Positions 25,312 through 33,144 of a DNA stretch of 41,666 nucleotides are shown in pieces. Position 1 is the stretch's first letter. Each line of letters starts with the position of its first letter. Below the pieces are notes generated by a model. That model worked only from the letters and a program-made list of their open reading frames with translations. It was not told the origin of the DNA and made no database searches. The stretch is from IMCC26207 sp044357715 (GTDB lineage: Bacteria; Actinomycetota; Acidimicrobiia; Acidimicrobiales; Microtrichaceae), in contig JBIKPA010000004.1 of the NCBI GenBank assembly GCA_044357715.1, positions 1 through 41,666 of the forward strand, given 5' to 3'. The translations under genes were made by a program, and so were the position numbers.

Positions 25312-26442
25312 TCAGGTGGAGCGAATATCACTTTCGAGCAGTGCAAATCCCTCGAGCTCAGAGGCGGTATCAGCCCAGTCCTCGAACTGAATCACGCCAA
25401 TCTCCTCAAAGCGGTGACGCAGCCATTTGTCATTGCGGTCAAGGAGTCCAAGCTTCTTACAGTTCGGAACAACCTTCGAGAACAACATCATCTGGAACAT
25501 CTGCCGAGTTGGTGTGCGCATCACAAGCTCAAGGGCATCCTTGACCGGAACCCCCATACGCTCCCAAACCTCTTGCTGCAAGAAGCGATCGCGCATTCGC
25601 ACAGCTGCTTCGAAGGCAAACTGCTGACGCTCAAATATCTCTGCGTCGGACAGTTCTGCGTAGAACTCCTGAAGCGACAGCACCCCGAAAGCGACATGGC
25701 GAGCTTCGTCGCTCATGACGTAGCGAAGGAGTTGTTTCAAAAGCGGCTCGGTTGTGAGCTGATGGATGAATCCAAATGCAGCAAGAGCCAGCCCTTCAAC
25801 CATGATTTGCATGCCGAGGTAGGTCATATCCCAGCGACTGTCGTTCACGATGTCGTCAAGCAGCATCTTGAGATGAGCGTTGACTGGGTAGTGGCCCGAT
25901 AGCTTCGTATCCAGGTATTTTGCAAAGACTTCTACGTGACGAGCCTCGTCCATCACTTGAGTAGAGGCGTAGTACTTGGCATCAATCCATGGAACAGTCT
26001 CGACAATCTTGGCAGTGCAGATCATTGCACCTTGCTCACCGTGCATGAACTGAGACAGCGTCCAGTTTTGGCTCTCGATGCCTACCTGGACCCACTCTTT
26101 GTCAGTCCACTTCTCGAAGGGAGTGCCCGCAACATCAAACTCTAAAAGGCCGCCGTTCAGATCGGCGTTTGCAAGTACGACCATCTCTTGGTCGACCTCG
26201 GTCTCCCAAGGCAGATCTTTCTCACCGTCCCACATGGAGTGCTTGGCTTTCTCATACAGCTTCTCCAGGCTGGGCCGGGCACCCTTCTGATAATCCCAAG
26301 TAAATATCGCGTCGGAGTTATCTTCTACTACCGAGATCACTGCATCTCTGTCGGTATTGGTAATAGCAAGAATTGCTTCGATGTCATTGACATCTGCTCG
26401 ACCGATCAGGTCTTCGGTGGTTCGTTCTTCAGCTAAAGACAT
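25312..26442 (-). CDS. Ferritin-like di-iron protein (ribonucleotide reductase R2-like fold)
   Basis: A 376-residue helical protein with a full carboxylate-bridged di-iron set: Glu136 (HGEQGAM), Glu166 and His169 (MDEARHVEVF), Glu216 (MVEGLAL), Glu246 and His249 (SDEARHVAFG). The E...ExxH...E...ExxH order and spacing fit ferritin-like oxygenases and R2-like proteins. It lacks obvious R2 subunit features, so an oxygenase or AurF-like N-oxygenase role is more likely than a ribonucleotide reductase; the substrate is unknown. ATG at 26442 has TAGGAG seven bases upstream. It is 30 bases downstream of a TetR gene, which probably controls it. Membrane helices are absent, so it is not an alkane hydroxylase. 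Confidence 0.88.
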   Translation of the reverse strand: MSLAEERTTEDLIGRADVNDIEAILAITNTDRDAVISVVEDNSDAIFTWDYQKGARPSLEKLYEKAKHSMWDGEKDLPWETEVDQEMVVLANADLNGGLLEFDVAGTPFEKWTDKEWVQVGIESQNWTLSQFMHGEQGAMICTAKIVETVPWIDAKYYASTQVMDEARHVEVFAKYLDTKLSGHYPVNAHLKMLLDDIVNDSRWDMTYLGMQIMVEGLALAAFGFIHQLTTEPLLKQLLRYVMSDEARHVAFGVLSLQEFYAELSDAEIFERQQFAFEAAVRMRDRFLQQEVWERMGVPVKDALELVMRTPTRQMFQMMLFSKVVPNCKKLGLLDRNDKWLRHRFEEIGVIQFEDWADTASELEGFALLESDIRST

Positions 26443-26472
26443 GGCTACTCCTAGATTGTTGGAAAACTGCGG

Positions 26473-27150
26473 TTAGGGAATGGTGGTAATCAATGCCGAT
26501 GAACCGACTACTGATGAAGTAGTAATTCCAGGCAAGAGAAAGGTGCGAACTAAGCGTTGGGCATCTTGGTCGTTGCAAAGGTCAAAGTCCTCGGAGGGCT
26601 CTGACACGTAGGACACAATGAGTCGTGACACCCACATTCCGACTGCGAGCGCCTCAGACTCATCCATGAACCGAGACAAGACCGGCTTCATGACTTGCGC
26701 AGCAGTAAGAAAAAGTAGATCGAGCTGTTCAAAAGAGAGCAGTTGATCGAGCACCGACCGCTCGTGATCGCGCATGAAGCTCAGTGCCTCATGCTGGTCC
26801 AAGAACTGAGCCGAATGGTGAATCGCTAGGGTCAAGCAGCTTTCAAGATCATCAGCGCTAGCAAGTTCTTCGGTGAGAACTGCGAGCAGTGAGCGAACCT
26901 CTGCAAGAACAGCGGCTCTCATAATTGAGTTCTTACCACCTGGAAACAGGCGGTAAACGGTGGCACGAGAGACTCCTGCTTCTTTCGCAATGTCTTCGAT
27001 CGTGGTCTTTGTCAGTCCCCAGCGACTGACACAGCGCAACAGGGCAAAGGTGACACGAGCATGTGGGGAGTTTGAGTAGCCGCCCTTATTGGCAGAATCG
27101 CCGATGAGCAGAAGAGGGGCACTGCCGTCTTGAACCATGTCTTGACTCAC
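26473..27150 (-). CDS. TetR-family regulator (proximal to the di-iron gene)
   Basis: A 225-residue TetR-type repressor. The helix-turn-helix lies at about residues 27-75 (WGLTKTTIEDIAKEAGVSRATVYRLFPGGK), followed by an all-helical ligand domain. The frame is open to 27213, but GTG at 27150-27148 (VSQDMV) has AAAGGGGG five bases upstream, so I choose that start; the extra N-terminus would be Arg/Lys-rich and non-family. The FPGG after the recognition helix is shared with the next gene upstream (27259-27855), and both end with a similar VR(T/S).FL(L/A)G pattern, so the two look like diverged paralogs. It is followed by the di-iron gene after 30 bases. Confidence 0.88.
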   Translation of the reverse strand: MSQDMVQDGSAPLLLIGDSANKGGYSNSPHARVTFALLRCVSRWGLTKTTIEDIAKEAGVSRATVYRLFPGGKNSIMRAAVLAEVRSLLAVLTEELASADDLESCLTLAIHHSAQFLDQHEALSFMRDHERSVLDQLLSFEQLDLLFLTAAQVMKPVLSRFMDESEALAVGMWVSRLIVSYVSEPSEDFDLCNDQDAQRLVRTFLLPGITTSSVVGSSALITTIP

Positions 27151-27258
27151 GTGGACCCCCTTTGCGACGTAGAGAACAATGTTACAATAAGACCTTTTCC
27201 GTCTCATCGACAAGGACTCTGAGCAGTGACATCCGTCATACAGCTTCAGGCTAAGAGC
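27151..27258 (-). promoter_or_regulatory. Gap before the proximal TetR gene with possible promoter and operator
   Basis: Read on the minus strand this 108-base gap has TTGTCG followed after 18 bases by TATTGT, a weak sigma-70-type candidate. Just after it comes the direct repeat ATTGT-aac-ATTGT, which also contains the near-palindrome TGTaACA. TetR regulators often bind such sites next to their own gene, so autoregulation is plausible. The match is weak and was found by eye. Confidence 0.3.
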
Positions 27259-27855
27259 TCATCCAGAGGAGTCGATGAGCACACCAGCTAGAAACTGCGA
27301 CCTCACAACGTGATGGGCTGCTTCCTCATCGCTGAGGTCTAGACCTGTGGGACTTGCCATCCATGACAATGTCATTCGCATCAAGTAGTCCGCTCCAAGG
27401 TCAGGTGTCATCTCGGACCTCAACCGCCCCGCTGCTTCTTCCGCAATCAAAAGGTCTCGCATAAAGTCCCGAATCACACCATGAACTAGCGGTTCAGAAG
27501 GCTGCACTGCGGCCACGAGTTCAAGCATCTCGGAATCCAACATATTTTCGAGGATCTGACTTTTTTGTATCAACTTTCGGCCAATTACTAGCCCCGCCAC
27601 TAGCTGGTCCTCAAGTGTCGGCAAGTCCGCCACTGCTTCGGCAAGACGAGCCCAGAACCTAGCGATCTCCCAAGTCGCAGTCTCTTGGACGAGCTGTGGC
27701 CTGCCACCTGGGAAGTAGCGATAGATCGTTGTTCGAGAGACTCCCGCTGAGTCGCCGACATCTTCAAGAGAGAATCCCCCAACGCTGCTGAGCTCGGCGC
27801 AGTTGATGGCCGCCTGCATGATCCTCGTGCGGGTGTCCTCAATATCGTCGCTCAC
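27259..27855 (-). CDS. TetR-family regulator (distal, coupled to SURF1)
   Basis: A 198-residue TetR-type protein with the helix-turn-helix at about 12-52 (INCAELSSVGGFSLEDVGD, then SAGVSRTTIYRYFPGGR) and a helical ligand domain with LPTLEDQLVAGLV and MRMTLSWMASPTG. GTG at 27855 overlaps the SURF1 stop as GTGA, so it is translated from the SURF1 transcript. It resembles the neighbouring TetR at 26473-27150 over the DNA-binding region and the C-terminal dimer region. The pair plus the di-iron gene may be one regulatory unit with two sensors. The ligand is unknown. Confidence 0.88.
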   Translation of the reverse strand: MSDDIEDTRTRIMQAAINCAELSSVGGFSLEDVGDSAGVSRTTIYRYFPGGRPQLVQETATWEIARFWARLAEAVADLPTLEDQLVAGLVIGRKLIQKSQILENMLDSEMLELVAAVQPSEPLVHGVIRDFMRDLLIAEEAAGRLRSEMTPDLGADYLMRMTLSWMASPTGLDLSDEEAAHHVVRSQFLAGVLIDSSG

Positions 27856-28715
27856 GACAGTGACTTGGCTTCCGCCTGCGGTTCAACGCCGTGGGCCCAA
27901 GGAATCTCATCTGGATCACGGCCTGATTCTCTATCATCTGCGGGAGTTTGATCACCCTTCAGCTTGTTGCGAGCAACCATCCTCAGTACCAGTGGATACC
28001 CGCAAAGCGCAATCAAGGCGAAGATCCACCATTGCATCATGTACGAAAAGTTTTGCGAGGGGTCTTTCGTCTGCAGTTCGATCACCGCTGGGGAGGCGTC
28101 AGCCTGGGCGGGAGTCTGGCCATCGAGCAGAACCCAGACTGGCTCGATCTTGTAAGGCAGTTGTTGTTCTAATCGATCAAGGTCCACTCGTGACAACGAG
28201 GTCAGTTCGCCAGTGTTCGGGTCTGTTGATCCAAACGATCCGCGTTGCTGAGTCAGTTGCAGATTTCCAGTTACTGTCACTGGTCCTGTTGGTGCTTCAG
28301 AACCAGGGAATGGCGGCTCTTCGCCAGACGGCCCTAGCGGGATCCAGCCGCGCACTATTGGCACTGCAGTACCGTCCTCTTGCACGAGCGGGGTCATTAC
28401 CCATGCGCCCGGTGCGCCTCCTCTTGAGCGGTTCAAGATGGCGACCTCGCGTGATGAGTCATACACGCCGCTTACTTCAACTCGCCGATAGCGTGCAGAC
28501 TCAGGTACCTCAGATGGCTTAGGTGCGGGGTCGGCTAGTACGTCGGTTATGGAGACCGGAGCAGCACGTGCGATTGTCTGCAACTGCTGCGACTTCTCTC
28601 GCTCGGCGAGGTACCTGGATCGTTGCCAAAAGCCCAACCCAATCAGCGCAATCACGAGTGCAGCAATGAGCACGTGACTCAGCAACCAAAGTGGCTTTCG
28701 CAAAAACCCGTACAT
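27852..28715 (-). CDS. SURF1 family cytochrome oxidase assembly protein
   Basis: SURF1 proteins help insert haem a into cytochrome c oxidase. In 287 residues: an N-terminal membrane helix (about 10-28) with the LGFWQRSRYLAER signature, an extracytoplasmic domain with YRRVEVSGVYDSSRE, NRSRGGAPGAWVMTPL and VRGWIPL, then a second helix with NFSYMMQWWIFALIALCGYP and a charged cytoplasmic tail of about 40 residues. ATG at 28715. No cox gene is present in the window, so its partner oxidase is elsewhere. Confidence 0.93.
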   Translation of the reverse strand: MYGFLRKPLWLLSHVLIAALVIALIGLGFWQRSRYLAEREKSQQLQTIARAAPVSITDVLADPAPKPSEVPESARYRRVEVSGVYDSSREVAILNRSRGGAPGAWVMTPLVQEDGTAVPIVRGWIPLGPSGEEPPFPGSEAPTGPVTVTGNLQLTQQRGSFGSTDPNTGELTSLSRVDLDRLEQQLPYKIEPVWVLLDGQTPAQADASPAVIELQTKDPSQNFSYMMQWWIFALIALCGYPLVLRMVARNKLKGDQTPADDRESGRDPDEIPWAHGVEPQAEAKSLS

Positions 28716-28824
28716 GTGATGACCCTAGGCGGCAACACACAGTGAAGGGTAGGCAGTGCGCCAGAGCGAGCAGACTTTGCCTCTACCTACTGCTACTTGA
28801 AATCTGCCATCGCAGCGTGCGCTC

Positions 28825-30447
28825 TTACTCCGTTGGCAATACATGGTCTGCGAATCTGTCTCTCAAGTCCTTTTTAGAGAACTTCCCGACACTAGTTTTT
28901 GGGACTTCATCAATAAACACGATGTCATCGGGAAGCCACCAGCTTGCAACCCTTCCCTGAAGAAACTCCAAAATCTCCTCTTTAGTCACAGACGCTCCCG
29001 GGCGAACGACTACTGCAGCAAAAGGCCGCTCTCCCCACTTCTGATGCGGAAGGCCAATAACTGCCGCCTCTGCCACCGCTGGGTGCGCCATGATCTCGTT
29101 CTCAAGTTCAACTGATGAGATCCACTCGCCACCCGACTTCACAACGTCTTTTGTTCGGTCCACGATACGCACGTACCCATCAGTGGTGATCACTGCTACA
29201 TCGCCGGTTCGCAGCCACCCATCTTGAGTAAACGACTCCGCCGAACGATCATCGTTGTAGTAGCCAGAGGCAATCCACGGGCCTGCAGCTTGGAGCTCAC
29301 CTCGAGTGACGCCATCCCAAGCGAGCTCCACACCCGACTCCTGATCAACAATGCGCAGCTCTACTCCGAGCACGGCTGGACCCTGTGTTGCACGAAGGTC
29401 GGCAAGCTGCTCATCGGGAAGGTCCTGCAACCATGACCGAGTTACTGCCACAGAAGCAATAGGGCTGGTTTCGGTCATACCCCAGGCCTGCAGAATCGGT
29501 AGGCCGAGTTGCTCTCGATAGGCTTCGGACAGCGCCTTGGGAACCGCTGATCCGCCGCAGGGGATTGCTCGTAATGCGCTGGTGTCTCGACCTGCTAGCT
29601 CGGGCAGAACTCCCATCCAGATGGTTGGTACTCCGGCGGGAACGGTGACACGCTGCTCAACAATCAGGTCGGCCAAGGCCGATGGAGTCATGCGCGGCCC
29701 AGGCAGTACCAGATTTGCCCCCGTTGCCACACCCGCATGGGCCAATCCCCATGCATTTGCATGGAACATCGGCACTACTGGCATCACCGTGTCGGATTCG
29801 CGTATTCCAATGCTGTCGGCTTGGAGCACCGCCAGAGTATGCAGGTAGGTGCTTCGATGGGAATAGACAACTCCCTTTGGGTTTCCCGTGGTTCCCGAGG
29901 TGTAACACATCGAGGCCGCACGAGTTTCTTCAAGCTCTGGAAACTCTGCAGGGTGAGCAGACGCAATCAACTCTTCGTAGTCCAGCAGAGTCACACCATC
30001 TGGATCGGGAGCATCACCACCGTCCTCCATCACGACAATGTGGCGAACCGTTGTAAACGTGGGTAGGAGCGGGCCAAGCAACCCTAAGAGTGAGCGGTCA
30101 ACGAAGATCACATCGTCTTCAGCATGATTGACGATATAGGTGATCTGTTCGGGGAAAAGCCGAATATTGAGCGTGTGCAAAACTCGACCGCTGCAGGGTG
30201 CAGCGAAGTACAACTCAAGATGGCGAGCGGAGTTCCAAGCAAAAGTTGCAACTCGTGCATCCTTGGCAACGCCGAGGAAGTCGAGGACGCTCGCAAGCTG
30301 ACGCGTCCGCGTTGCCCATTCGCCATAGGAGCGTTCCTCTACGCCTGTCGCCGTTCCAGACACGATGAGCTTGGATGGCGTATACCGTTCGGCCCGATGA
30401 AGAAAGTGGGTCAAGGTAAGCGGTCGATCTTGCATCGTTGTTTGCAT
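28825..30447 (-). CDS. Acyl-CoA synthetase (AMP-forming fatty acid--CoA ligase)
   Basis: An adenylate-forming enzyme activating a fatty or aromatic acid to its CoA thioester, 540 residues from the chosen start. Motifs: the P-loop-like YTSGTTGNPKGVVYSH, GMTETSP, the hinge region GWLRTGDVAVITTDGY followed by RIVDRTKDVVKSGGEWIS, and the catalytic Lys in PKTSVGKFSKKDLR. The pattern is closest to medium/long-chain FadD-like ligases of actinobacteria. The frame runs up to 30516, but ATG at 30447 has TGTGGAGA six bases upstream and is preferred. The SURF1 gene follows after a 109-base gap. The substrate cannot be read. The plus-strand gene at 30635 diverges from it. Confidence 0.92.
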   Translation of the reverse strand: MQTTMQDRPLTLTHFLHRAERYTPSKLIVSGTATGVEERSYGEWATRTRQLASVLDFLGVAKDARVATFAWNSARHLELYFAAPCSGRVLHTLNIRLFPEQITYIVNHAEDDVIFVDRSLLGLLGPLLPTFTTVRHIVVMEDGGDAPDPDGVTLLDYEELIASAHPAEFPELEETRAASMCYTSGTTGNPKGVVYSHRSTYLHTLAVLQADSIGIRESDTVMPVVPMFHANAWGLAHAGVATGANLVLPGPRMTPSALADLIVEQRVTVPAGVPTIWMGVLPELAGRDTSALRAIPCGGSAVPKALSEAYREQLGLPILQAWGMTETSPIASVAVTRSWLQDLPDEQLADLRATQGPAVLGVELRIVDQESGVELAWDGVTRGELQAAGPWIASGYYNDDRSAESFTQDGWLRTGDVAVITTDGYVRIVDRTKDVVKSGGEWISSVELENEIMAHPAVAEAAVIGLPHQKWGERPFAAVVVRPGASVTKEEILEFLQGRVASWWLPDDIVFIDEVPKTSVGKFSKKDLRDRFADHVLPTE

Positions 30448-30634
30448 CAGGTCTCCACAGGCCTCATAGTCCAAACGATCAGCCCGCAACAAGGATAGAC
30501 ACCTTGTGGCAAGCACCTAGCGGTCAACTGCTGCACATCTCCTAAAAGAAGTAACTAGCGGATATGGTTCACCCACGGAGTTCGCACGTTCTGTGGATCC
30601 CATTTTGTACGAACAACAAACCTGACTGACCACT
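30448..30634. promoter_or_regulatory. Divergent gap with inverted repeat and short upstream reading frame
   Basis: This 187-base region separates the acyl-CoA ligase (minus) from the VTT-like gene (plus). It contains a 6-bp inverted repeat, ACAAGG-atagaca-CCTTGT (30489-30507), a possible operator upstream of the ligase. A 21-codon plus-strand frame (ATG 30564, TGA ending 30629) stops five bases before the TTG of the next gene. No confident promoter was identified for either gene. Confidence 0.4.
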
Positions 30635-31333
30635 TTGACCGAATTAGCTGAGACTCCTCAACAACCAACGCACCCTCGGTGGCTCCTCCCCCTCCTCGGT
30701 ACGGGAATCGCCGCGCTTCTGATTGCCGCAAACATCGGAAACGTCGTCTGGGTTCGCTGGAGCAACCCAATCAGCGGCCACCCGCTTTGGCTGCTCTCGC
30801 TGAACTCTTCGAACCGCTACCTACTCATTACCTCAATCATCACATCTTGGCCGCCCTATGTGGCAATAGCGATGGCTCGTCTGCTGGCACCGGATCCGCT
30901 CTTTTATATTCTGGGTTACGCGTATCGCGGACGCGCACTTGGATGGGCTCGCAACGTATTTCCAGGCATGGATGGAATCTTCGATCAGTTCGAACAAGAT
31001 CGCAGCGGGTTCAAACGCATCCTTGATGTTGCAGTTGTGATTGCTCCAAACAATCCGGTCTGCTTGCTTGCCGGTGTAGCCGCTATGCCGATCCGTCGAT
31101 TTATTGCGTTAAACGTGTTCGGCACTCTTGGTCGCATCTTGCTGATGCGAGGTCTTGGCCTGCTGTTTGAGGAGCAAATTCGAGACCTGCTCGAAGTGGT
31201 TGCTCGCTATCAGCGATTCTTCACCCTCGGATCCTTAGCTCTGGTCGCTGGCTACCTCATCTATCAGACCATCGGCAAGCGTGGAGTCGTTGGCGGCCTC
31301 GAAACCCTTGAGGAAGAACTAGGCGAAGAATAG
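30635..31333 (+). CDS. DedA/VTT-like membrane protein, divergent
   Basis: A 232-residue polytopic membrane protein with about five hydrophobic segments (roughly 17-37, 65-88, 128-150, 158-178, 205-220). Residues about 135-175 (NNPVCLLAGVAAMPIRRF, IALNVFGTLGR) fit the second half of the VTT/DedA (SNARE-associated) pattern. The usual F.RF.P arginine-proline segment before it is replaced by VVIAPNNP, so this is a divergent member. DedA proteins transport lipid carriers across membranes; the substrate is unknown. The start is TTG at 30635; no ATG or GTG is available in the first part of the frame and no Shine-Dalgarno is seen. It ends convergent to dapB. Confidence 0.8.
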   Translation: MTELAETPQQPTHPRWLLPLLGTGIAALLIAANIGNVVWVRWSNPISGHPLWLLSLNSSNRYLLITSIITSWPPYVAIAMARLLAPDPLFYILGYAYRGRALGWARNVFPGMDGIFDQFEQDRSGFKRILDVAVVIAPNNPVCLLAGVAAMPIRRFIALNVFGTLGRILLMRGLGLLFEEQIRDLLEVVARYQRFFTLGSLALVAGYLIYQTIGKRGVVGGLETLEEELGEE

Positions 31334-31368
31334 GACTCTCCCACAGAGTTCCGGACGAGTGCTTAGAC

Positions 31369-31392
31369 AAAAAAGGCGCTCAGAGTCCGAGC
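31369..31392 (-). terminator. Possible terminator of dapB
   Basis: On the minus strand a short hairpin GCTC-ggactct-GAGC (31392-31378) overlaps the dapB stop codon and is followed by GCC and six T residues (31374-31369). The stem is only four to five base pairs, so it is weak. The T run lies in the 46-base gap between convergent genes, where a terminator is expected. Confidence 0.4.
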
Positions 31393-32168
31393 AGCGAATC
31401 AAGACCTAGCGTTACCCCGGATCGGTTGGCTACCTGCTTCACGGCCAACAACACTCCTGGCATAAAGCTGCTCCGATCCAAAGAATCATGTCGTATCGAC
31501 AAGGTCTGCCCCGTTGTCCCAAGAAGGACTTCTTGGTGAGCGACGAGGCCACGCATCCTCACCGAGTGAACTCGAATGCCCGAAGGTCCCTCTGCGCCGC
31601 GGGCCCCAGGAATCACCTCATTCTCGGTTGGGTCAACCGTCCAATCAGACGAGGCCTCGGCCATTTTTGAAACCGTGAGCATGGCGGTGCCAGATGGTGC
31701 ATCAATCTTAGATTCGTGGTGAAACTCAATTACTTCGGCTGAGTCAAAGTAAGGGGCAGCTAGAGCAGCAAAGTGCATCATGAGTACTGCGCCGATTGCA
31801 AAGTTCGGAGCGATGACGCAGTTGGATGCCACAAACGATTGCTGAAACAGAGCTAGCTCATCTTCAGAAAACCCCGTGGTTCCGACCACTGCATGAACAC
31901 CATGGCCTGCTAGCCAAGCAAGGTTCTCTACCGAGGCTGCTCGATGGGAGAAGTCAACAACTACCTGAGCTTGCGTTCGCTCAAAAGAAACTGCCTCACC
32001 TGAAATCCGCAGATCGGTTTCTATTCCCGTCACGGTGCGAAGATCAATGCCCCGAAAATTTGGGTCTACTGCAGCTACAAGGTTGAGTTCCGGATCGGCT
32101 TGGACTGCTTGGCAAACTGTGGACCCCATGCGTCCGCCTGCACCAAACACACCCACGTTGATTGTCAT
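31380..32168 (-). CDS. dapB: 4-hydroxy-tetrahydrodipicolinate reductase
   Basis: Reduces the DapA product with NAD(P)H in the lysine/diaminopimelate pathway. The 262 residues have the nucleotide loop VGVFGAGGRMGSTV (5-18), VVDFSHRAAS and VVGTTGF for the cofactor, APNFAIGAVLMM, and the catalytic HHESKIDAPSGTA (His150, His151, Lys154). ATG at 32168. The upstream crotonase gene ends 42 bases before it. In relatives dapB lies close to the M16 protease and dapA; here serB, a crotonase gene and seven other genes intervene. Confidence 0.97.
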   Translation of the reverse strand: MTINVGVFGAGGRMGSTVCQAVQADPELNLVAAVDPNFRGIDLRTVTGIETDLRISGEAVSFERTQAQVVVDFSHRAASVENLAWLAGHGVHAVVGTTGFSEDELALFQQSFVASNCVIAPNFAIGAVLMMHFAALAAPYFDSAEVIEFHHESKIDAPSGTAMLTVSKMAEASSDWTVDPTENEVIPGARGAEGPSGIRVHSVRMRGLVAHQEVLLGTTGQTLSIRHDSLDRSSFMPGVLLAVKQVANRSGVTLGLDSLLGL

Positions 32169-32209
32169 GGCGGCATTCTATTGCCGGGGGCTCATCACAC
32201 AGAACATGA

Positions 32210-33040
32210 TCAGCTTCCGTCAAAGAGGTCTCGTCGGGGTTCATCTAGGTACACGGGCTCTCGATCTCGATCAAATGCACGTATCGCCTCTGGAAGATTG
32301 TTCGTAAACCCAGCCATGAGCTGGTTGCGATCCTCAAACTCGATAGCCGCCGCAAGGCTAGAGATCTCTTGTTCGACCCAAAGAGATTGCTTGGTGGCCT
32401 CGAGTCCATAGTGAGAGAACTTCGCCATGGCCTGTGCCATCTCGATTGCCTCTGCGAGGAGGTCCTCGTCTGGCACGACTCGTGAGACTAAGCCCATGCG
32501 CAGTGCCTCTGCCGCATCGACACGTCGGCCTGTCAACAGCAGGTCATTTGAGTTTGCGCCGCCGATCAACCGAGGAAGAATCCAGCCTGCACCCATCTCT
32601 GCCGAGGTCAATCCGTTCACAATTCCAGTGGCGTTGAACTCTGCAGACTCTGAAGCAATACGAAGGTCCGCACCAAGTGCCACGCACATGCCTCCGCCAA
32701 AGGCAGGGCCATTCACAGCGGCTATCACCGGCTGCGGAATGGAGCGCAGCCGGCGGGTGATCTGTGAGTAGATGCTCATGGATCGAGTCGCTATCCGGTG
32801 GACCGAGAGGTTGTCGATATTGGGAATAATCCCGTAGTCCTTCAGATCCAAGCCGGAACAGAAGGCTCGACCGGTTCCAGTAAGAATGACAATTCGCACC
32901 AGATTGTCTTGCCCAAGTTCGGCTAGGGCCTGATCGAGTTCAACAGCAAGATCGATCGAGAGCGCGTTCAAACGCTCCGGACGGTTCAGGCGTAGAACTC
33001 GAATCGCGTCATCGACATGTTCAACTGTTACAAGACCCAT
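32210..33040 (-). CDS. Enoyl-CoA hydratase/isomerase family protein
   Basis: A crotonase-fold protein of 276 residues. The first CoA-binding block is RLNRPERLNALSIDLAVELD, the oxyanion-hole strands lie at TGRAFCSGLDLKDYG and VNGPAFGGGMCVALGADLRI, and NGLTSAEMGAGWILPRLIG precedes the helical C-terminus. The catalytic glutamates vary between subfamilies and cannot be fixed without an alignment, so hydratase, isomerase or other activity stays open. ATG at 33040 has AAGGGG upstream. It diverges from serB and probably shares a transcript with dapB. A role in fatty acid or aromatic acid degradation together with the ligase at 28825-30447 is possible. Confidence 0.9.
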   Translation of the reverse strand: MGLVTVEHVDDAIRVLRLNRPERLNALSIDLAVELDQALAELGQDNLVRIVILTGTGRAFCSGLDLKDYGIIPNIDNLSVHRIATRSMSIYSQITRRLRSIPQPVIAAVNGPAFGGGMCVALGADLRIASESAEFNATGIVNGLTSAEMGAGWILPRLIGGANSNDLLLTGRRVDAAEALRMGLVSRVVPDEDLLAEAIEMAQAMAKFSHYGLEATKQSLWVEQEISSLAAAIEFEDRNQLMAGFTNNLPEAIRAFDRDREPVYLDEPRRDLFDGS

Positions 33041-33144
33041 ATCTACCCCTTAGTTCGTGTTCAGTAGGCTTCTCAACTGAGCAATCTGGTGGCACCCGTC
33101 ACCCATCTCGCTCAAACTAGGTTGAGCGTCGTACCGTAGCCCCC
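33041..33144. promoter_or_regulatory. Divergent serB/crotonase promoter gap with two related inverted repeats
   Basis: This 104-base gap contains a perfect 7-bp inverted repeat CGCTCAA-actagg-TTGAGCG (33109-33128), ending 16 bases before the serB ATG. A second palindrome CTCA-ac-TGAG (33072-33081) has the same half-site and lies 40 bases before the crotonase ATG. Two like sites flanking a divergent promoter suggest operators. I see no serB ribosome binding site in ACCGTAGCCCCC before its ATG, so serB may be leaderless. Confidence 0.55.
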
